From NCBI GenBank assembly GCA_017471785.1, contig JAFURP010000045.1, positions 1 to 49,919 on the forward strand: DNA of 49,919 nt, given 5' to 3'. Shown here one piece after another: positions 14,859-24,274 of this stretch (position 1 is the first letter of the stretch; each line of letters opens with the position of its first letter). Position numbers and translations under genes: made by a program. Origin of the DNA: Clostridia bacterium (lineage in GTDB: Bacteria > Bacillota > Clostridia > Christensenellales > Borkfalkiaceae). A model generated the notes under the pieces. The model searched no databases. It saw only the letters and a list, made by a program, of their open reading frames with translations, and was not told where the DNA came from.

Positions 14859-16292
14859 ATGGGTTACAAGACCAAAGAATGGCGCAATTCCATGCGCGTA
14901 ACGCTTGACTACAACAACATGATGGATACGTTCGTGGGCGAACACGGACTTTCCTCCAAAGACGTTTCCAAATACGTCCGCAAAGCGGCGGCTGCTTACC
15001 GTTACGTAAGCGAAAACCGCGGCAAGGACGAGCTGTATATGGGCTGGACGGAGCTTCCCTACAACCAAACGGAAATCGTCGCAGACATCAAGGAAACGGC
15101 GAAGATGATCCGCAGTAAATTCCAATACTTCGTAGTGCTCGGTATCGGCGGCAGCGCGCTCGGTCCCATCATGGCGTTCAACGCCCTTTGCCATTTGCAC
15201 TATAACGATTTGACGAAGATCCAAAGAAAGGGTCCCAAATTCTACGTGGAGGACAACGTAGACCCCGTTCGTATGCGCGATCTGCTCGACGTTATCGAGC
15301 CGGAAAAGACCTGCTTCAACGTCATCTCCAAATCGGGCGCGACGAGCGAAACGATGGCGCAATACCTTATCATCCTGGATCTTTTGACCAAGGCAGGCGT
15401 CAATATCAAGGAAAACGTCATCTTCACGACGGACGCGAAAAAAGGCAATTTGAAGAAGATCTCGGACGAAGTGGGCGGCATCAAGAGCTATATCCTGCCC
15501 GACGGCGTAGGCGGTAGATTTTCCGAGCTTTCCCCCGTCGGCTTGTTGCCCGCGGCGGTTTGCGGTATCGATATCAAGGGGCTTTTGGCTGGCGCGGCGT
15601 ATATGGACCACCTTTGCAAGCCCCACTCTATGTATAAAAACCCCGCCCTTATGAGCGCGGTGTTGCAGATCGAGGCTATGAAGCAGGGCAAAAACATCGG
15701 CGTTATGATGCCCTATTCGGACAACTTGAAATATCTCGCCGACTGGTATTGCCAGCTTTGGGCGGAAAGCCTCGGCAAGAACGAAACGCTGGACGGACAG
15801 CCCTGCAACGTGGGTCAAACCCCCGTCAAATCGCTCGGCGTGACCGACCAACACTCGCAGGTACAGCTCTATACCGAAGGTCCTTACGACAAGGTCGTGA
15901 CCTTCCTCTCCCTTAAAAAGTACGGCTGTGAGATGACCATTCCCCACGGCTGCGAGAATATCCCCGACGTTTCCTTCCTCGGCGGTCATACGATGGAGGA
16001 ATTGATCCAAGCGGAGAACGCGGCGACGGCGTACGCGCTCACCAAGGCGGGTAGAATGAACTACACCATTTGGATCCCCGAGCTCAACGCGTTCACCCTC
16101 GGTCAGCTCTTGTTCCTGTTCGAAATGCAAACGGCGTACGCAGGCGCGCTTTTGAATATCAACACCTTCAATCAGCCGGGGGTGGAGGAAGGCAAAAAAG
16201 CCACTTTCGCGCTCCTTGGCAAGGCGGGCTATGCGGAAAAGAAAAAGGAACTCGATTCCCTCCCCGCAAAAGACCCTGCTTGCATCATCTAA
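14859..16292 (+). CDS. pgi: glucose-6-phosphate isomerase
   Basis: 477 residues. The sugar-phosphate isomerase domain signatures are present: VLGIGGSALGP at about 87-97, SKSGATSET at about 160-168, GGRFSELSPVGLLPAA at about 218-233, and the C-terminal catalytic Lys region. It interconverts glucose-6-phosphate and fructose-6-phosphate in glycolysis. It has its own promoter and terminator, a single-gene transcript. The length slightly exceeds the usual 450 residues of Firmicute enzymes, with the extra residues spread in loops. Confidence 0.95.
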   Translation: MGYKTKEWRNSMRVTLDYNNMMDTFVGEHGLSSKDVSKYVRKAAAAYRYVSENRGKDELYMGWTELPYNQTEIVADIKETAKMIRSKFQYFVVLGIGGSALGPIMAFNALCHLHYNDLTKIQRKGPKFYVEDNVDPVRMRDLLDVIEPEKTCFNVISKSGATSETMAQYLIILDLLTKAGVNIKENVIFTTDAKKGNLKKISDEVGGIKSYILPDGVGGRFSELSPVGLLPAAVCGIDIKGLLAGAAYMDHLCKPHSMYKNPALMSAVLQIEAMKQGKNIGVMMPYSDNLKYLADWYCQLWAESLGKNETLDGQPCNVGQTPVKSLGVTDQHSQVQLYTEGPYDKVVTFLSLKKYGCEMTIPHGCENIPDVSFLGGHTMEELIQAENAATAYALTKAGRMNYTIWIPELNAFTLGQLLFLFEMQTAYAGALLNINTFNQPGVEEGKKATFALLGKAGYAEKKKELDSLPAKDPACII

Positions 16293-16298
16293 ACGCGT

Positions 16299-16322
16299 AA
16301 ACCGCCTTTTCGGGCGGTTTTT
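16299..16322 (+). terminator. pgi terminator
   Basis: AAACCGCC/GGCGGTTT stem with a 6-nt loop and a T run, 7 bases after the pgi stop and directly followed by the promoter of the next gene. Confidence 0.85.
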
Positions 16323-16324
16323 CG

Positions 16325-16354
16325 TTGACAAACGGTTTGAATTTGCGTTATAAT
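16325..16354 (+). promoter_or_regulatory. promoter of SDR gene 16386
   Basis: Consensus TTGACA (16325-16330), 18-bp spacer, consensus TATAAT (16349-16354). It implies strong basal expression. Confidence 0.85.
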
Positions 16355-16385
16355 AAAAATATAAATTAAAAGGTAGGTACGATAT

Positions 16386-17147
16386 ATGATCTCATTAGAC
16401 GGAAAGGTAGTTATCATCACGGGCGGCGGCAGAGGTATCGGCTTCGGGCTCTCCACCGCGTTCGCCAAGGCAGGCGCAAAGCTCGTCATCACGGGTAGAA
16501 CGGAAAGCACCCTGCTTGCGGCAAAGGAAAAGCTGGAAAGCGCGTACGACTGCGAGGTGCTCACCGTGGCCGCGGACGGCGCGGACGAGCAGGCGATCGC
16601 AGGCGTTATCCAAAAGACGGTGGAAAAATTCGGCAGGATCGACGCGGTCATCAATAACGCGCAGGCCTCCGCTTCGGGCAAGATGCTCGTAGACCACACC
16701 AAAGAGGATTTCGACCTCGCCGTATATTCGGGTCTTTACGCGGCGTTCTTCTATATGCGCGCGGCGTTCCCCTACTTAAAGGAAACGAAGGGCTGCGTTA
16801 TCAACTTCGCTTCGGGCGCGGGACTTTTCGGCCGTATCGCGCAATCCTCCTACGCAGCGGCGAAAGAGGGTATCCGCGGACTTTCGCGCGTAGCGGCGAC
16901 CGAGTGGGCTCCCGACGGCGTGCGCGTGAACGTCATTTGTCCCTTGGCTATGACCGAGGGCTTGCAAAAGTTCAAGGAGGAATATCCCGAACGCTACGCG
17001 CAAACCATCAAGGGCGTGCCTATGGGTAGATTTGCCGATCCCGAAAAGGACGTCGGCGCCGTTTGCGTGTTCCTTTGCTCGGACGAGGCGTCGTATATCA
17101 CGGGTGAAACGATCACCCTCCAAGGCGGCAGCGGCTTGCGTCCGTAA
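16386..17147 (+). CDS. short-chain dehydrogenase/reductase (SDR)
   Basis: 253 residues, classical SDR. NAD(P)-binding GGGRGIGFGLS is at about 13-23, NNAQA is in the place of NNAG, and catalytic SSYAAAKEG holds the Tyr-x3-Lys pair at about 157-161. The C-terminal GETITLQGG is usual. It reduces or oxidises a carbonyl/alcohol substrate; which one cannot be told. An AGGTAGG ribosome-binding site lies 9 bases upstream. It is a monocistronic unit with its own promoter and terminator, next to pgi. It is unlike the second SDR at 18743. Confidence 0.88.
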   Translation: MISLDGKVVIITGGGRGIGFGLSTAFAKAGAKLVITGRTESTLLAAKEKLESAYDCEVLTVAADGADEQAIAGVIQKTVEKFGRIDAVINNAQASASGKMLVDHTKEDFDLAVYSGLYAAFFYMRAAFPYLKETKGCVINFASGAGLFGRIAQSSYAAAKEGIRGLSRVAATEWAPDGVRVNVICPLAMTEGLQKFKEEYPERYAQTIKGVPMGRFADPEKDVGAVCVFLCSDEASYITGETITLQGGSGLRP

Positions 17148-17164
17148 GCTTTCAAAAAGACGTT

Positions 17165-17199
17165 ATCCCGAAAGGCTTCCCCCCTTTCGGGATTTTTTT
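17165..17199 (+). terminator. terminator of SDR gene 16386
   Basis: ATCCCGAAAGG pairs with CCTTTCGGGAT, followed by seven T. Confidence 0.9.
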
Positions 17200-17229
17200 A
17201 TAAAATTTTAATTTTATAACTCTTTTTGG

Positions 17230-17258
17230 TTGCTTTTCCGAAAAAGAAGTAGTATAAT
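17230..17258 (+). promoter_or_regulatory. antiporter promoter
   Basis: TTGCTT (17230-17235), 17-bp spacer, TATAAT (17253-17258), giving a 5' leader of about 62 nt. Confidence 0.8.
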
Positions 17259-17274
17259 GTTTCACGAATTAAAC

Positions 17275-17309
17275 AAGGCTACGTCGCAATAAACGGTTGG
17301 CATAGCCTT
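17275..17309 (+). promoter_or_regulatory. stem-loop in the antiporter 5' leader
   Basis: AAGGCTA (17275-17281) pairs with TAGCCTT (17303-17309), and CGT with ACG inside, leaving conserved-looking unpaired segments. The ribosome-binding site AGAGG follows directly. It may be an mRNA regulatory element; ion-sensing RNAs are known upstream of antiporter genes, but no known consensus was recognised. Confidence 0.4.
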
Positions 17310-17327
17310 CAACAAAAGAGGCGTATT

Positions 17328-18674
17328 ATGCAGGCATTACTTACTTTATCCATAGCACTTTTGGCAGGGCTCATGCTCTCGCGTTTGGCAAAGCTCGCCA
17401 AGCTCCCCGCCGTCACCGCCTACCTCGTGGCAGGTATTCTCGTCGGTCCCTACTGTTTGGGCGCGTTCGGCGTTTCGGGCCTCGGCTTCACCTCCAAGGC
17501 GGATATCGAGGCGGTGGGTATCCTCGCGGACGTAGCGCTCGGATTTATCGCTTTTTCTATCGGTAACGAATTCCGCTTGTCCCAACTCAAAAAAATCGGT
17601 AAGCAAGCGACGATCGTCGGTATTTTCCAAGCGGTCATCACCACTATCGTCGTGGACGTCGCTTTGATCTTGTTACATCTTGCTATGCCCGACAAGCTTT
17701 CGCTTTCGGCGGCGCTCGTCTTGGGGGCGATCGCTTCGGCGACTGCGCCTGCGGCAACCTTGATGGTCGTAAAGCAATATAAAGCAAAGGGTCCCGTGAC
17801 CGATATCTTATTGCCCGTCGTCGCTTTGGACGACGCGGTGGGCTTGGTTCTTTTCGCCGTTTCGTTCGGCGTAGCCAAGGCGATCAAGGTGGGCGCGATC
17901 TCGATCGTTTCCATCATCGTTGAACCGCTGCTTGAGATCGTTTGCTCGCTCGGACTGGGCGCGGCAATGGGCTTCTTGTTCAACTTTTGCGAGCAATTCT
18001 TCCACTCGCGCTCCAAGCGCCTTGCCGTATCCGTCGGCTTCGTGCTTTTGACCATCGGACTTTCCATGCTCAAATTCAATATCGGCGGCGTACATATCGG
18101 CTTCTCCTCCCTCCTCGTTTGTATGATGCTCGGCACCATCTTTTGCAACGTTTGCGATTTTTCGGAAGAGCTTATGGACAGGGTGGACAGATGGACGGCG
18201 CCCCTGTTCGTCGTATTCTTCGTGTTGAGCGGCGCGGAATTGGAGCTTTCGGTGTTTGCCGACTGGATGATCGTGCTCGTCGGCGTGGTGTATATCCTCA
18301 GCCGTTCGGCAGGCAAATACACGGGCGCGCGCCTCAGCTCGCAGCTTGCCAAGTGCGACGATAATATCGTTAAATATCTCGGCATCACCCTCCTTCCCCA
18401 AGCGGGCGTAGCGCTCGGTATGGCGAATATGGCTATGAGCTCGGCGGAGCTTGGCGCGGAGGGCGTACTGATCGCCAATATCACTCTCTTTGCCGTACTC
18501 GTTTACGAGCTTATCGGTCCCGCCCTGACCAAGATGGCGCTTTTGAAAGCGGGCGATATCGACCCCGAGGGCAAGACGAGCGCACGGCACGAACACGCCA
18601 AGAAAAAGGCGTTGGAAAAAGCCGCGATCGAAGCGGCAGCGACGAAAGCAGAGGAAACGCCCGACAACGAGTAA
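17328..18674 (+). CDS. monovalent cation:proton antiporter (CPA2/KefB-like membrane part)
   Basis: 448 residues with about 12 hydrophobic segments. The N-terminal LPAVTAYLVAGILVGPYCLG is typical of Na+/H+ or K+/H+ exchangers of the CPA2 group. A conserved acidic pair LDDAVG lies mid-protein, where the ion-binding aspartates sit in this fold. The C-terminal 40 residues are charged (Ala/Glu/Lys-rich), with no TrkA-N regulatory domain. It acts in the cytoplasmic membrane in pH or Na+ homeostasis. Cation specificity is not decidable from sequence. Confidence 0.88.
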   Translation: MQALLTLSIALLAGLMLSRLAKLAKLPAVTAYLVAGILVGPYCLGAFGVSGLGFTSKADIEAVGILADVALGFIAFSIGNEFRLSQLKKIGKQATIVGIFQAVITTIVVDVALILLHLAMPDKLSLSAALVLGAIASATAPAATLMVVKQYKAKGPVTDILLPVVALDDAVGLVLFAVSFGVAKAIKVGAISIVSIIVEPLLEIVCSLGLGAAMGFLFNFCEQFFHSRSKRLAVSVGFVLLTIGLSMLKFNIGGVHIGFSSLLVCMMLGTIFCNVCDFSEELMDRVDRWTAPLFVVFFVLSGAELELSVFADWMIVLVGVVYILSRSAGKYTGARLSSQLAKCDDNIVKYLGITLLPQAGVALGMANMAMSSAELGAEGVLIANITLFAVLVYELIGPALTKMALLKAGDIDPEGKTSARHEHAKKKALEKAAIEAAATKAEETPDNE

Positions 18675-18693
18675 GCGTTTTGCGTTTTGCAAA

Positions 18694-18729
18694 AAACCGC
18701 TCCGACGAAGTATCGTCGGAGCGGTTTTA
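18694..18729. terminator. bidirectional terminator between antiporter and SDR
   Basis: AAACCGCTCCGACGA pairs perfectly with TCGTCGGAGCGGTTT around AGTA, with A and T runs on either side; it serves both convergent genes. Confidence 0.9.
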
Positions 18730-18742
18730 TTTATCCTCTACG

Positions 18743-19573
18743 TTATTTCTTTTTCTTGAACTCTTTCATACCGTTGGTCGAGCCGCCGTCGCAAAGCACG
18801 TCCACGCCCGCGAGATAGCCGTTTCTCTCGTCGGCAACGGTCGCGAGGGCAAAGCCGAGCTCTTCGGGCTTACCCATTCTTTCCTCCGCGGAGAACGGAA
18901 TGAGCATACCGCCGTCCTTGGATTCCAAATTGCCCATATCGGTTGCGATCAACCCGGGGGAGAGAGATACCACGCGGATACCCTTTTTACCGTATTCGAA
19001 CGCGCACTTTTTCGCGTACCAAACGACGAAGTTTTTGGAAAGGGAATACGCAAAGCCCTTGCGTTGGTATTCGCCCTTGGCGAGATTGCTTCTTTTGATC
19101 AGTTTCTTCAAGAACTTCTCCTCGTTCGTGTCCGCCAAGGCGTACGCTTTCTTGGGAATGATCATGCTCGGCAAAATATACGCCGAGTTGGAGGATACGT
19201 CTACGATAACGCTGCCCGCGTTCATCACTTTGGAAAATTCTTCGTTGATATACACCGTGCCGAGCGCGTTGATACGCAAAATGCTTTCCTGCGTACCCTT
19301 CATTGCCGGCGAAACGCCTGCGCAATTGATAACGTTCTTCACCTCGCCCAGCTCGGTCGCGAACGCAACCAGCTCCTTTACGCTCTCTCTATTGGAAGTG
19401 TCGCAGGTCTTTGCGTACGCCGTAAAGCCGAGCTCCTTCAGCTCGTTGACCGCCCCCTCCAGCTTGCTCATCGTTCTACCCGAAAGGACGATAAGCTTGT
19501 CCTTGCTCATACATTTCGCGGCCTCCAAGCCCATACCGCTGCCGCCGCCCGTAATAACGCATACGTTTGCCAT
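18743..19573 (-). CDS. short-chain dehydrogenase/reductase (SDR), second type
   Basis: 276 residues. The N-terminal ITGGGSGMGLEAAK is the dinucleotide-binding Gly motif, NCAGVSP is the NNAG-like block, and FAYSLSKNF holds catalytic Tyr-x3-Lys. A roughly 35-residue insertion before the Tyr (about 150-185) is typical of the 3-alpha-hydroxysteroid-dehydrogenase-like subgroup. Substrate unknown; in gut clostridia this subgroup includes bile-acid and steroid dehydrogenases, but that is only a possibility. AAGGAG lies 11 bases upstream and a near-perfect promoter precedes it. Confidence 0.85.
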   Translation of the reverse strand: MANVCVITGGGSGMGLEAAKCMSKDKLIVLSGRTMSKLEGAVNELKELGFTAYAKTCDTSNRESVKELVAFATELGEVKNVINCAGVSPAMKGTQESILRINALGTVYINEEFSKVMNAGSVIVDVSSNSAYILPSMIIPKKAYALADTNEEKFLKKLIKRSNLAKGEYQRKGFAYSLSKNFVVWYAKKCAFEYGKKGIRVVSLSPGLIATDMGNLESKDGGMLIPFSAEERMGKPEELGFALATVADERNGYLAGVDVLCDGGSTNGMKEFKKKK

Positions 19574-19623
19574 AACTATTTATTCTCCTTATCTTTGAAA
19601 GTATTTAGGTCTTACCCTTTCGT

Positions 19624-19653
19624 ATTATAGCACATTTTTTTGCTCTTTGTCAA
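19624..19653 (-). promoter_or_regulatory. promoter of SDR gene 18743
   Basis: TTGACA (complement 19648-19653), 18-bp spacer, TATAAT (complement 19624-19629). Confidence 0.85.
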
Positions 19654-19685
19654 TTATAAAACGGAAAAAAGGCAATACTAACCGT

Positions 19686-21299
19686 ATGAAAGAACAGAAA
19701 ACGAACAAAGAACGGTTCCTCGATTGGACCTTCTATCAAATTTACCCGAGAAGCTTTTACGACGCAAACGGCGACGGTATCGGCGATCTACGAGGCGTCG
19801 AAAAAAAGCTCGACCACCTGCAAGCGCTCGGCGTGAACGCCGTGTGGCTTTCTCCCTGCTATAAAAGTCCCAACTGCGACAACGGCTACGACGTGTCCGA
19901 TTATCGGGATATCATGGACGAATTCGGCACGCTCGACGATTGGACGCGGCTTAAAAACGCCCTGCACGAGCGGGGGATCAAGCTGATCATGGACTTCGTC
20001 GCCAACCATACCTCCTCCGAGCATTTTTGGTTTCAAGAAGCCAAGAAATCGCGCGACAATCCCTATCACGATTACTATATTTGGGCGGAAAAGCCGCTCA
20101 ATAATTGGCGCTCCACCTTCGGCGGCAGCGCGTGGGAATATAACGAAGCGACGAACGAATATTATTTGCACTCGTTCGCCGTCGGTCAGCCCGATCTGAA
20201 TTGGGAAAACCCCAAGGTCCGCAAGGAAATGCAAGAGATCGTGGACTTTTGGGTAGAGCTCGGCGTGGACGGCTTCCGCTGCGACGTGCTCGACCACATC
20301 TCCAAAGACTTCCAAGCGGACAAACGCTACGACGGTCCGCGCCTGCACGAATATATCCGCGAGCTGTTCGACCGCGACGGGGTGCGGCATATCTTCGTTA
20401 TCGGGGAATGTCAATCGGACGAGAGCGGCGTTTGCGAGCTTTGCGGCAAGGATAGAGGCGAGCTTACCACGATCTTTCAGTTCGAGCACGTACGCCAAAG
20501 TGCGCAAAGCAAGTTTATCCCCTTTCGCTTCGATTTGAACCGTTTTCGCGACGTTCTCGTAAAATGGCAAGCCTTCACCGCGAAAAACGAGCTTTTATAC
20601 ACCCTTTTCACCGACAATCACGACCAGCCCTTTTTGCTTTCGCTTATCCAACCGCCTAAGGCTTTGCGCTACGAAGCGGCGACTATGCTCGGGGCGGCAG
20701 TCTATTTGCTGAAGGGTATTCCCTTTATCTATCAGGGACAAGAGTTCGGCGCGGTCAATTCCTACTTTGACGATATCGACGATTTTAACGATATCGAAAC
20801 GCACAACTATTACCGCGCGCGCAAGGCTACGACGGATAAGAAAACGCTGATGGAGGAGATCAATTTCGGTAGCCGCGACAATTCCCGGCGACCGATGGCT
20901 TGGACGGCGAACAAAGCCGAAAACTTCGGCTTCACGACGGGCAAGCCTTGGCTCGCGCCTCCCACGCAAGCTAAAAACGTCAATTTGGAAACGGATAGAC
21001 GAGCGGAAAGATCGGTATTCCGTTTTTATCAAGACCTGTTGCGCCTCCGCAAAGAAAGCGTTGCGATCAGGCGCGGCGCGTTTTGCGATCTGACCGAAAT
21101 CCAAAATTCGTTCGTCTTTTCACGCGCAACGGATAACGAAAGGATATTCGTCGTTTGCAATTTCGAAAAGGCGCAAAATATTTCCCTACCCGTAAAAAAC
21201 GCGCGGCTAATTTTATGCAACTACGCCGCGCGAAAAAACGACCCGTTCAACGAGGCGTTCGCTCCCTACGAGATCGCGGTATACCAAAATCGTCCGTAA
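19686..21299 (+). CDS. GH13 alpha-glucosidase (oligo-1,6-glucosidase / MalL-like)
   Basis: 537 residues from MKEQKT; an earlier TTG start overlaps the promoter of the divergent gene and is rejected. It is a GH13 (beta/alpha)8 barrel: WLSPCYKSPNCDNGYDVSDY near 54-73, DFVANHTS at about 103-110, nucleophile Asp200 in DGFRCDVLDHI, acid/base Glu241 in VIGECQSD, and transition-state Asp313 in FTDNHDQP. This set matches intracellular glucosidases acting on maltose, isomaltose or short oligosaccharides. No signal peptide. A weak AAAAAAGG site lies upstream and no clear promoter was found. Confidence 0.9.
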   Translation: MKEQKTNKERFLDWTFYQIYPRSFYDANGDGIGDLRGVEKKLDHLQALGVNAVWLSPCYKSPNCDNGYDVSDYRDIMDEFGTLDDWTRLKNALHERGIKLIMDFVANHTSSEHFWFQEAKKSRDNPYHDYYIWAEKPLNNWRSTFGGSAWEYNEATNEYYLHSFAVGQPDLNWENPKVRKEMQEIVDFWVELGVDGFRCDVLDHISKDFQADKRYDGPRLHEYIRELFDRDGVRHIFVIGECQSDESGVCELCGKDRGELTTIFQFEHVRQSAQSKFIPFRFDLNRFRDVLVKWQAFTAKNELLYTLFTDNHDQPFLLSLIQPPKALRYEAATMLGAAVYLLKGIPFIYQGQEFGAVNSYFDDIDDFNDIETHNYYRARKATTDKKTLMEEINFGSRDNSRRPMAWTANKAENFGFTTGKPWLAPPTQAKNVNLETDRRAERSVFRFYQDLLRLRKESVAIRRGAFCDLTEIQNSFVFSRATDNERIFVVCNFEKAQNISLPVKNARLILCNYAARKNDPFNEAFAPYEIAVYQNRP

Positions 21300-21300
21300 A

Positions 21301-21337
21301 AAAACGACCTTTCCGAAAAACTCGGAAAGGTCGTTTT
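21301..21337. terminator. bidirectional terminator between GH13 gene and trxA
   Basis: AAACGACCTTTCCGA pairs with TCGGAAAGGTCGTTT, loop AAAAC, flanked by A and T runs. It directly follows the GH13 stop and precedes the trxA end. Confidence 0.9.
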
Positions 21338-21346
21338 CCTTTATTT

Positions 21347-21670
21347 TCACAAATTTTTTTGCACGAAGCCTTCGAGCACCGCCGCAGGCACGAAGCCGAG
21401 GTTGTTGTCCTTGACCTCGCCGCCCTTGAACGCGATGATATTGGGAATGGAGGTGATGCCGTATTTCACCGCGGCGCTTTCGCTCTCCTCCTCGTCAACG
21501 TCGATCTTTACGAACACCGCTTTGTCCTCGTATTTGTCGGAAATATCCTCGAATACGGGCGCGAGCATTCTACAAGGTCCGCACCAGCTCGCCCAAAAAT
21601 CGCAAAAGACCGTCTTGTCCGTGCTTGCAAGCAATTCTTCCAACTCTTTACCGTTTACATACTTTACCAT
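21347..21670 (-). CDS. trxA: thioredoxin
   Basis: 107 residues with the redox site WCGPC (Cys30, Cys33) and the cis-proline region ITSIPN. A general dithiol reductant in the cytoplasm. AAGGAG lies 8 bases upstream. It is the last gene of the hslVU-hisS group, 28 bases after hisS. No thioredoxin reductase gene is nearby. Confidence 0.95.
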   Translation of the reverse strand: MVKYVNGKELEELLASTDKTVFCDFWASWCGPCRMLAPVFEDISDKYEDKAVFVKIDVDEEESESAAVKYGITSIPNIIAFKGGEVKDNNLGFVPAAVLEGFVQKNL

Positions 21671-21698
21671 ACTGTTTTCTCCTTATCTTTAACTTGTT

Positions 21699-22949
21699 TC
21701 ATTTGTTTTGAAAATATACGACCGCGTCTTCAAGCGCCACCCGTTCGCTCTCGCCCGTCGCCATATTTTTTACGTTCATAGCCCCCTCGGCAAGCTCGTT
21801 GCCGCCGATCACCGCCACGAATTTCGCGCCGATCTTGTCCGCGTACTTAAACTGCGCTTTCACCGAGCGTTCCATATGATCGAGCTCCGCAAACACCCCG
21901 TTTCTTCTCAGCGCCGCGCACAGCTCGAACGCCTTTTTGCGACATTCGCCGTCCATACCGGCAAGATATACGGTCGGCGTTTTCGGTTGGGGTATATCCA
22001 CGCCCGTTTGTTGCATTACGATCAGCAGTCGTTCGATACCCGCAGCAAACCCGACCGCAGGAGTGGGATTGCCGCCCAGCTCCTCGATGAGCTTATCGTA
22101 TCTACCGCCGGCGCATACCGTTCCCTGCGCGCCGATAGAGGTGGAAACGAACTCGAACACGGTGCGCGTGTAATAGTCCAAGCCGCGCACGATACGGGGG
22201 TCTATTTCATAGCTTACGCCCGCGAGCTCCAAATAATTTTTGAACTCGTCGAAATGCGCTTTACAAGCCTCGCAAAGATAATCGAGCATCTTGGGCGCGT
22301 CGGCGTTCACCCTTTTGCAGCCCTCCTCCTTACAATCGAGAAGCCGCAACGGGTTTTTCTCATACCGCGTTTTACAATCGTAGCAAAGCCCGTCCAAATG
22401 GGGGGCGAAAAAGGCTTTGAGCGCCTGATTGTACGCCGCGCGGCAGGCGGGACAACCGATAGAGTTGATATACAGCTGCACCTTAAGCCCCAGCTTTTTG
22501 AGCAAGGTATCGGCGGCAAGCACCGCTTCCGCGTCCGTTTGCGCGCCCTTCGCGCCGAATATCTCCACGCCGAATTGATGAAATTCGCGAAGCCGCCCTG
22601 CCTGCGGTCGCTCGTAGCGGAACGCAGGTATGATATAATACATTTTCGCCGGCAACACGCCGTTGCCCATACCGTTTTCGATAAACGAGCGCACCGCGCC
22701 CGCCGTACCCTCGGGCTTTAAGGTGATGGAGCGATCCCCCTTGTCCTTAAAGGTATACATTTCTTTCGTAACGATATCCGAGGTGTCGCCTACGCCGCGC
22801 TGAAACAGCTCGGTGTGTTCGAACACGGGCGTACGTATCTCTTTTAAGTGGAAAAGCTCCGCCGTTTCACGCGCGATATTTTCCACGTATTGCCATTTGT
22901 ACGATTCGGAGGGCAAGACGTCCTTCGTGCCCTTGGGAATGTTGATCAT
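21699..22949 (-). CDS. hisS: histidine--tRNA ligase
   Basis: 416 residues, class II synthetase. Motif 2 contains RYERPQAGRLREFHQFG, the histidine-binding loop is RGLDYYTRTVFEF, and GGRYDKLIEELGG follows; a C-terminal anticodon-binding domain begins near residue 325. Four cysteines (CPAC, then CYDC) form an insertion at about 166-208 that could bind zinc. It charges tRNA-His. It follows hslU by 17 bases and is probably cotranscribed. Confidence 0.95.
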   Translation of the reverse strand: MINIPKGTKDVLPSESYKWQYVENIARETAELFHLKEIRTPVFEHTELFQRGVGDTSDIVTKEMYTFKDKGDRSITLKPEGTAGAVRSFIENGMGNGVLPAKMYYIIPAFRYERPQAGRLREFHQFGVEIFGAKGAQTDAEAVLAADTLLKKLGLKVQLYINSIGCPACRAAYNQALKAFFAPHLDGLCYDCKTRYEKNPLRLLDCKEEGCKRVNADAPKMLDYLCEACKAHFDEFKNYLELAGVSYEIDPRIVRGLDYYTRTVFEFVSTSIGAQGTVCAGGRYDKLIEELGGNPTPAVGFAAGIERLLIVMQQTGVDIPQPKTPTVYLAGMDGECRKKAFELCAALRRNGVFAELDHMERSVKAQFKYADKIGAKFVAVIGGNELAEGAMNVKNMATGESERVALEDAVVYFQNK

Positions 22950-22966
22950 AATTTTTTCCTCGCCGC

Positions 22967-24274
22967 TTACAGCACGTATTTTTTCAGGTTTCTGTCGCCC
23001 GTGAGCTTTTGCAAATGCTCGTCTACGTAGCGACTGTCGATATTCAGGGTAAAGGTGGGATAATCGCCGCCCGCGTTAAAGGAGATGTCCTCCAGCAGAT
23101 ATTCCATAACCGTATGCAACCGCCGCGCGCCGATATCCTCGCTCGTGGCGTTGAGCTCGACGGACACCTCCGCGATACGCTCGATCGCGCCCTCGTCGAA
23201 TTGCAAATCGATATTATCCACGCTCAAAAGCTTGCCGTATTGGAAGGTGAGCGAATTTTCCGTTTCCGTCAAGATCCGCACGAAATCCTCTTTGGTCAAG
23301 CTTTGCAGCTCCACCGAAACGGGAAATCTACCCTGCAATTCGGGGATCAGATCCTCCACCGCCGCCACGTGGAAGGCGCCTGCCGCGATAAAGAGAATGA
23401 AGTCCGTTTTGATCGGTCCGTATTTGGTGACTACGGTCGAGCCCTCGACGATGGGCAAAATATCCCGTTGCACGCCCTCGCGCGACACGTCCGCGCCGCC
23501 GCGATTGCCCTTGCCTGCGATCTTGTCTATCTCGTCGATGAACACGATCCCGTCGTTTTCCGCACGGTATAACGCCTCCGCTTTAATAGCGTCCTCGTCC
23601 ACGAGCTTGCCCGATTCCTCTTCGAGCGCGATCGCAAACGCCTCTTTTACGGGGAATTTGCGTTTCTTTTTCTTTTGGGGGAACATATCCCCGAAAATAC
23701 TTCCGATAGAGATCGCCGCGCCCCCGGGGACCAATTCCATCGCCTGCGGCGTATCCAAGATCTCCATTTCGATCGTGAAATTATCGAACTGCCCCTTTCG
23801 CAAGCCGTCCAACAAATTCGCCTCGAACACCTCTTTCGCGGTATCCCCTTTCTCGTCCTTTTTCGCCTCCGCAAGCGCGCGCACGATACGCTTTTCCGCA
23901 GCGACCGTCGCCCTGGACTTCACTTCCTCTTCCTTTTCCGCTTTTACCAAACGGTAGGCGCACTCGGCAAGATCGCGGATCATACCCTCGACGTCCTTAC
24001 CTACGTAGCCGACCTCCGTGTATTTGGTGGCTTCCACCTTGACGAAGGGAGCTTTGACGAGCTTGGCAAGCCGACGGGCGATCTCCGTTTTACCTACGCC
24101 CGTAGGTCCCTTCATAATGATATTTTTGGGGGTGATCTCCTCGCGGATTTCGGTAGGGAGCTGCGCGCGACGGTAACGGTTACGCAAAGCGATGGCGACC
24201 GCCTTTTTCGCGTCGTCTTGACCGATAATGTATTTATCCAACTGATTTACGATCTGTTTGGGAGATAAATTCAT
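22967..24274 (-). CDS. hslU: HslU, ATPase subunit of the HslVU protease
   Basis: 435 residues from MNLSPKQIV, set by AAGGAGGT 7 bases upstream and by an ATGA overlap with the hslV stop. Walker A GPTGVGKT is at 56-63, Walker [10 protein letters not shown] in the middle third, and an I-domain insertion runs from about 100 to 220 between them. The C-terminal KKYVL is the tail that inserts into HslV. It unfolds substrates for the HslV chamber. A longer frame upstream overlaps hslV and is not real. Confidence 0.95.
   Translation of the reverse strand: MNLSPKQIVNQLDKYIIGQDDAKKAVAIALRNRYRRAQLPTEIREEITPKNIIMKGPTGVGKTEIARRLAKLVKAPFVKVEATKYTEVGYVGKDVEGMIRDLAECAYRLVKAEKEEEVKSRATVAAEKRIVRALAEAKKDEKGDTAKEVFEANLLDGLRKGQFDNFTIEMEILDTPQAMELVPGGAAISIGSIFGDMFPQKKKKRKFPVKEAFAIALEEESGKLVDEDAIKAEALYRAENDGIVFIDEIDKIAGKGNRGGADVSREGVQRDILPIVEGSTVVTKYGPIKTDFILFIAAGAFHVAAVEDLIPELQGRFPVSVELQSLTKEDFVRILTETENSLTFQYGKLLSVDNIDLQFDEGAIERIAEVSVELNATSEDIGARRLHTVMEYLLEDISFNAGGDYPTFTLNIDSRYVDEHLQKLTGDRNLKKYVL

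Noticed and set aside
14811..16331. Long minus-strand frame (506 codons) opposite pgi
   Set aside because: Shadow of pgi caused by its G/C-rich third positions; covers the pgi promoter and terminator.
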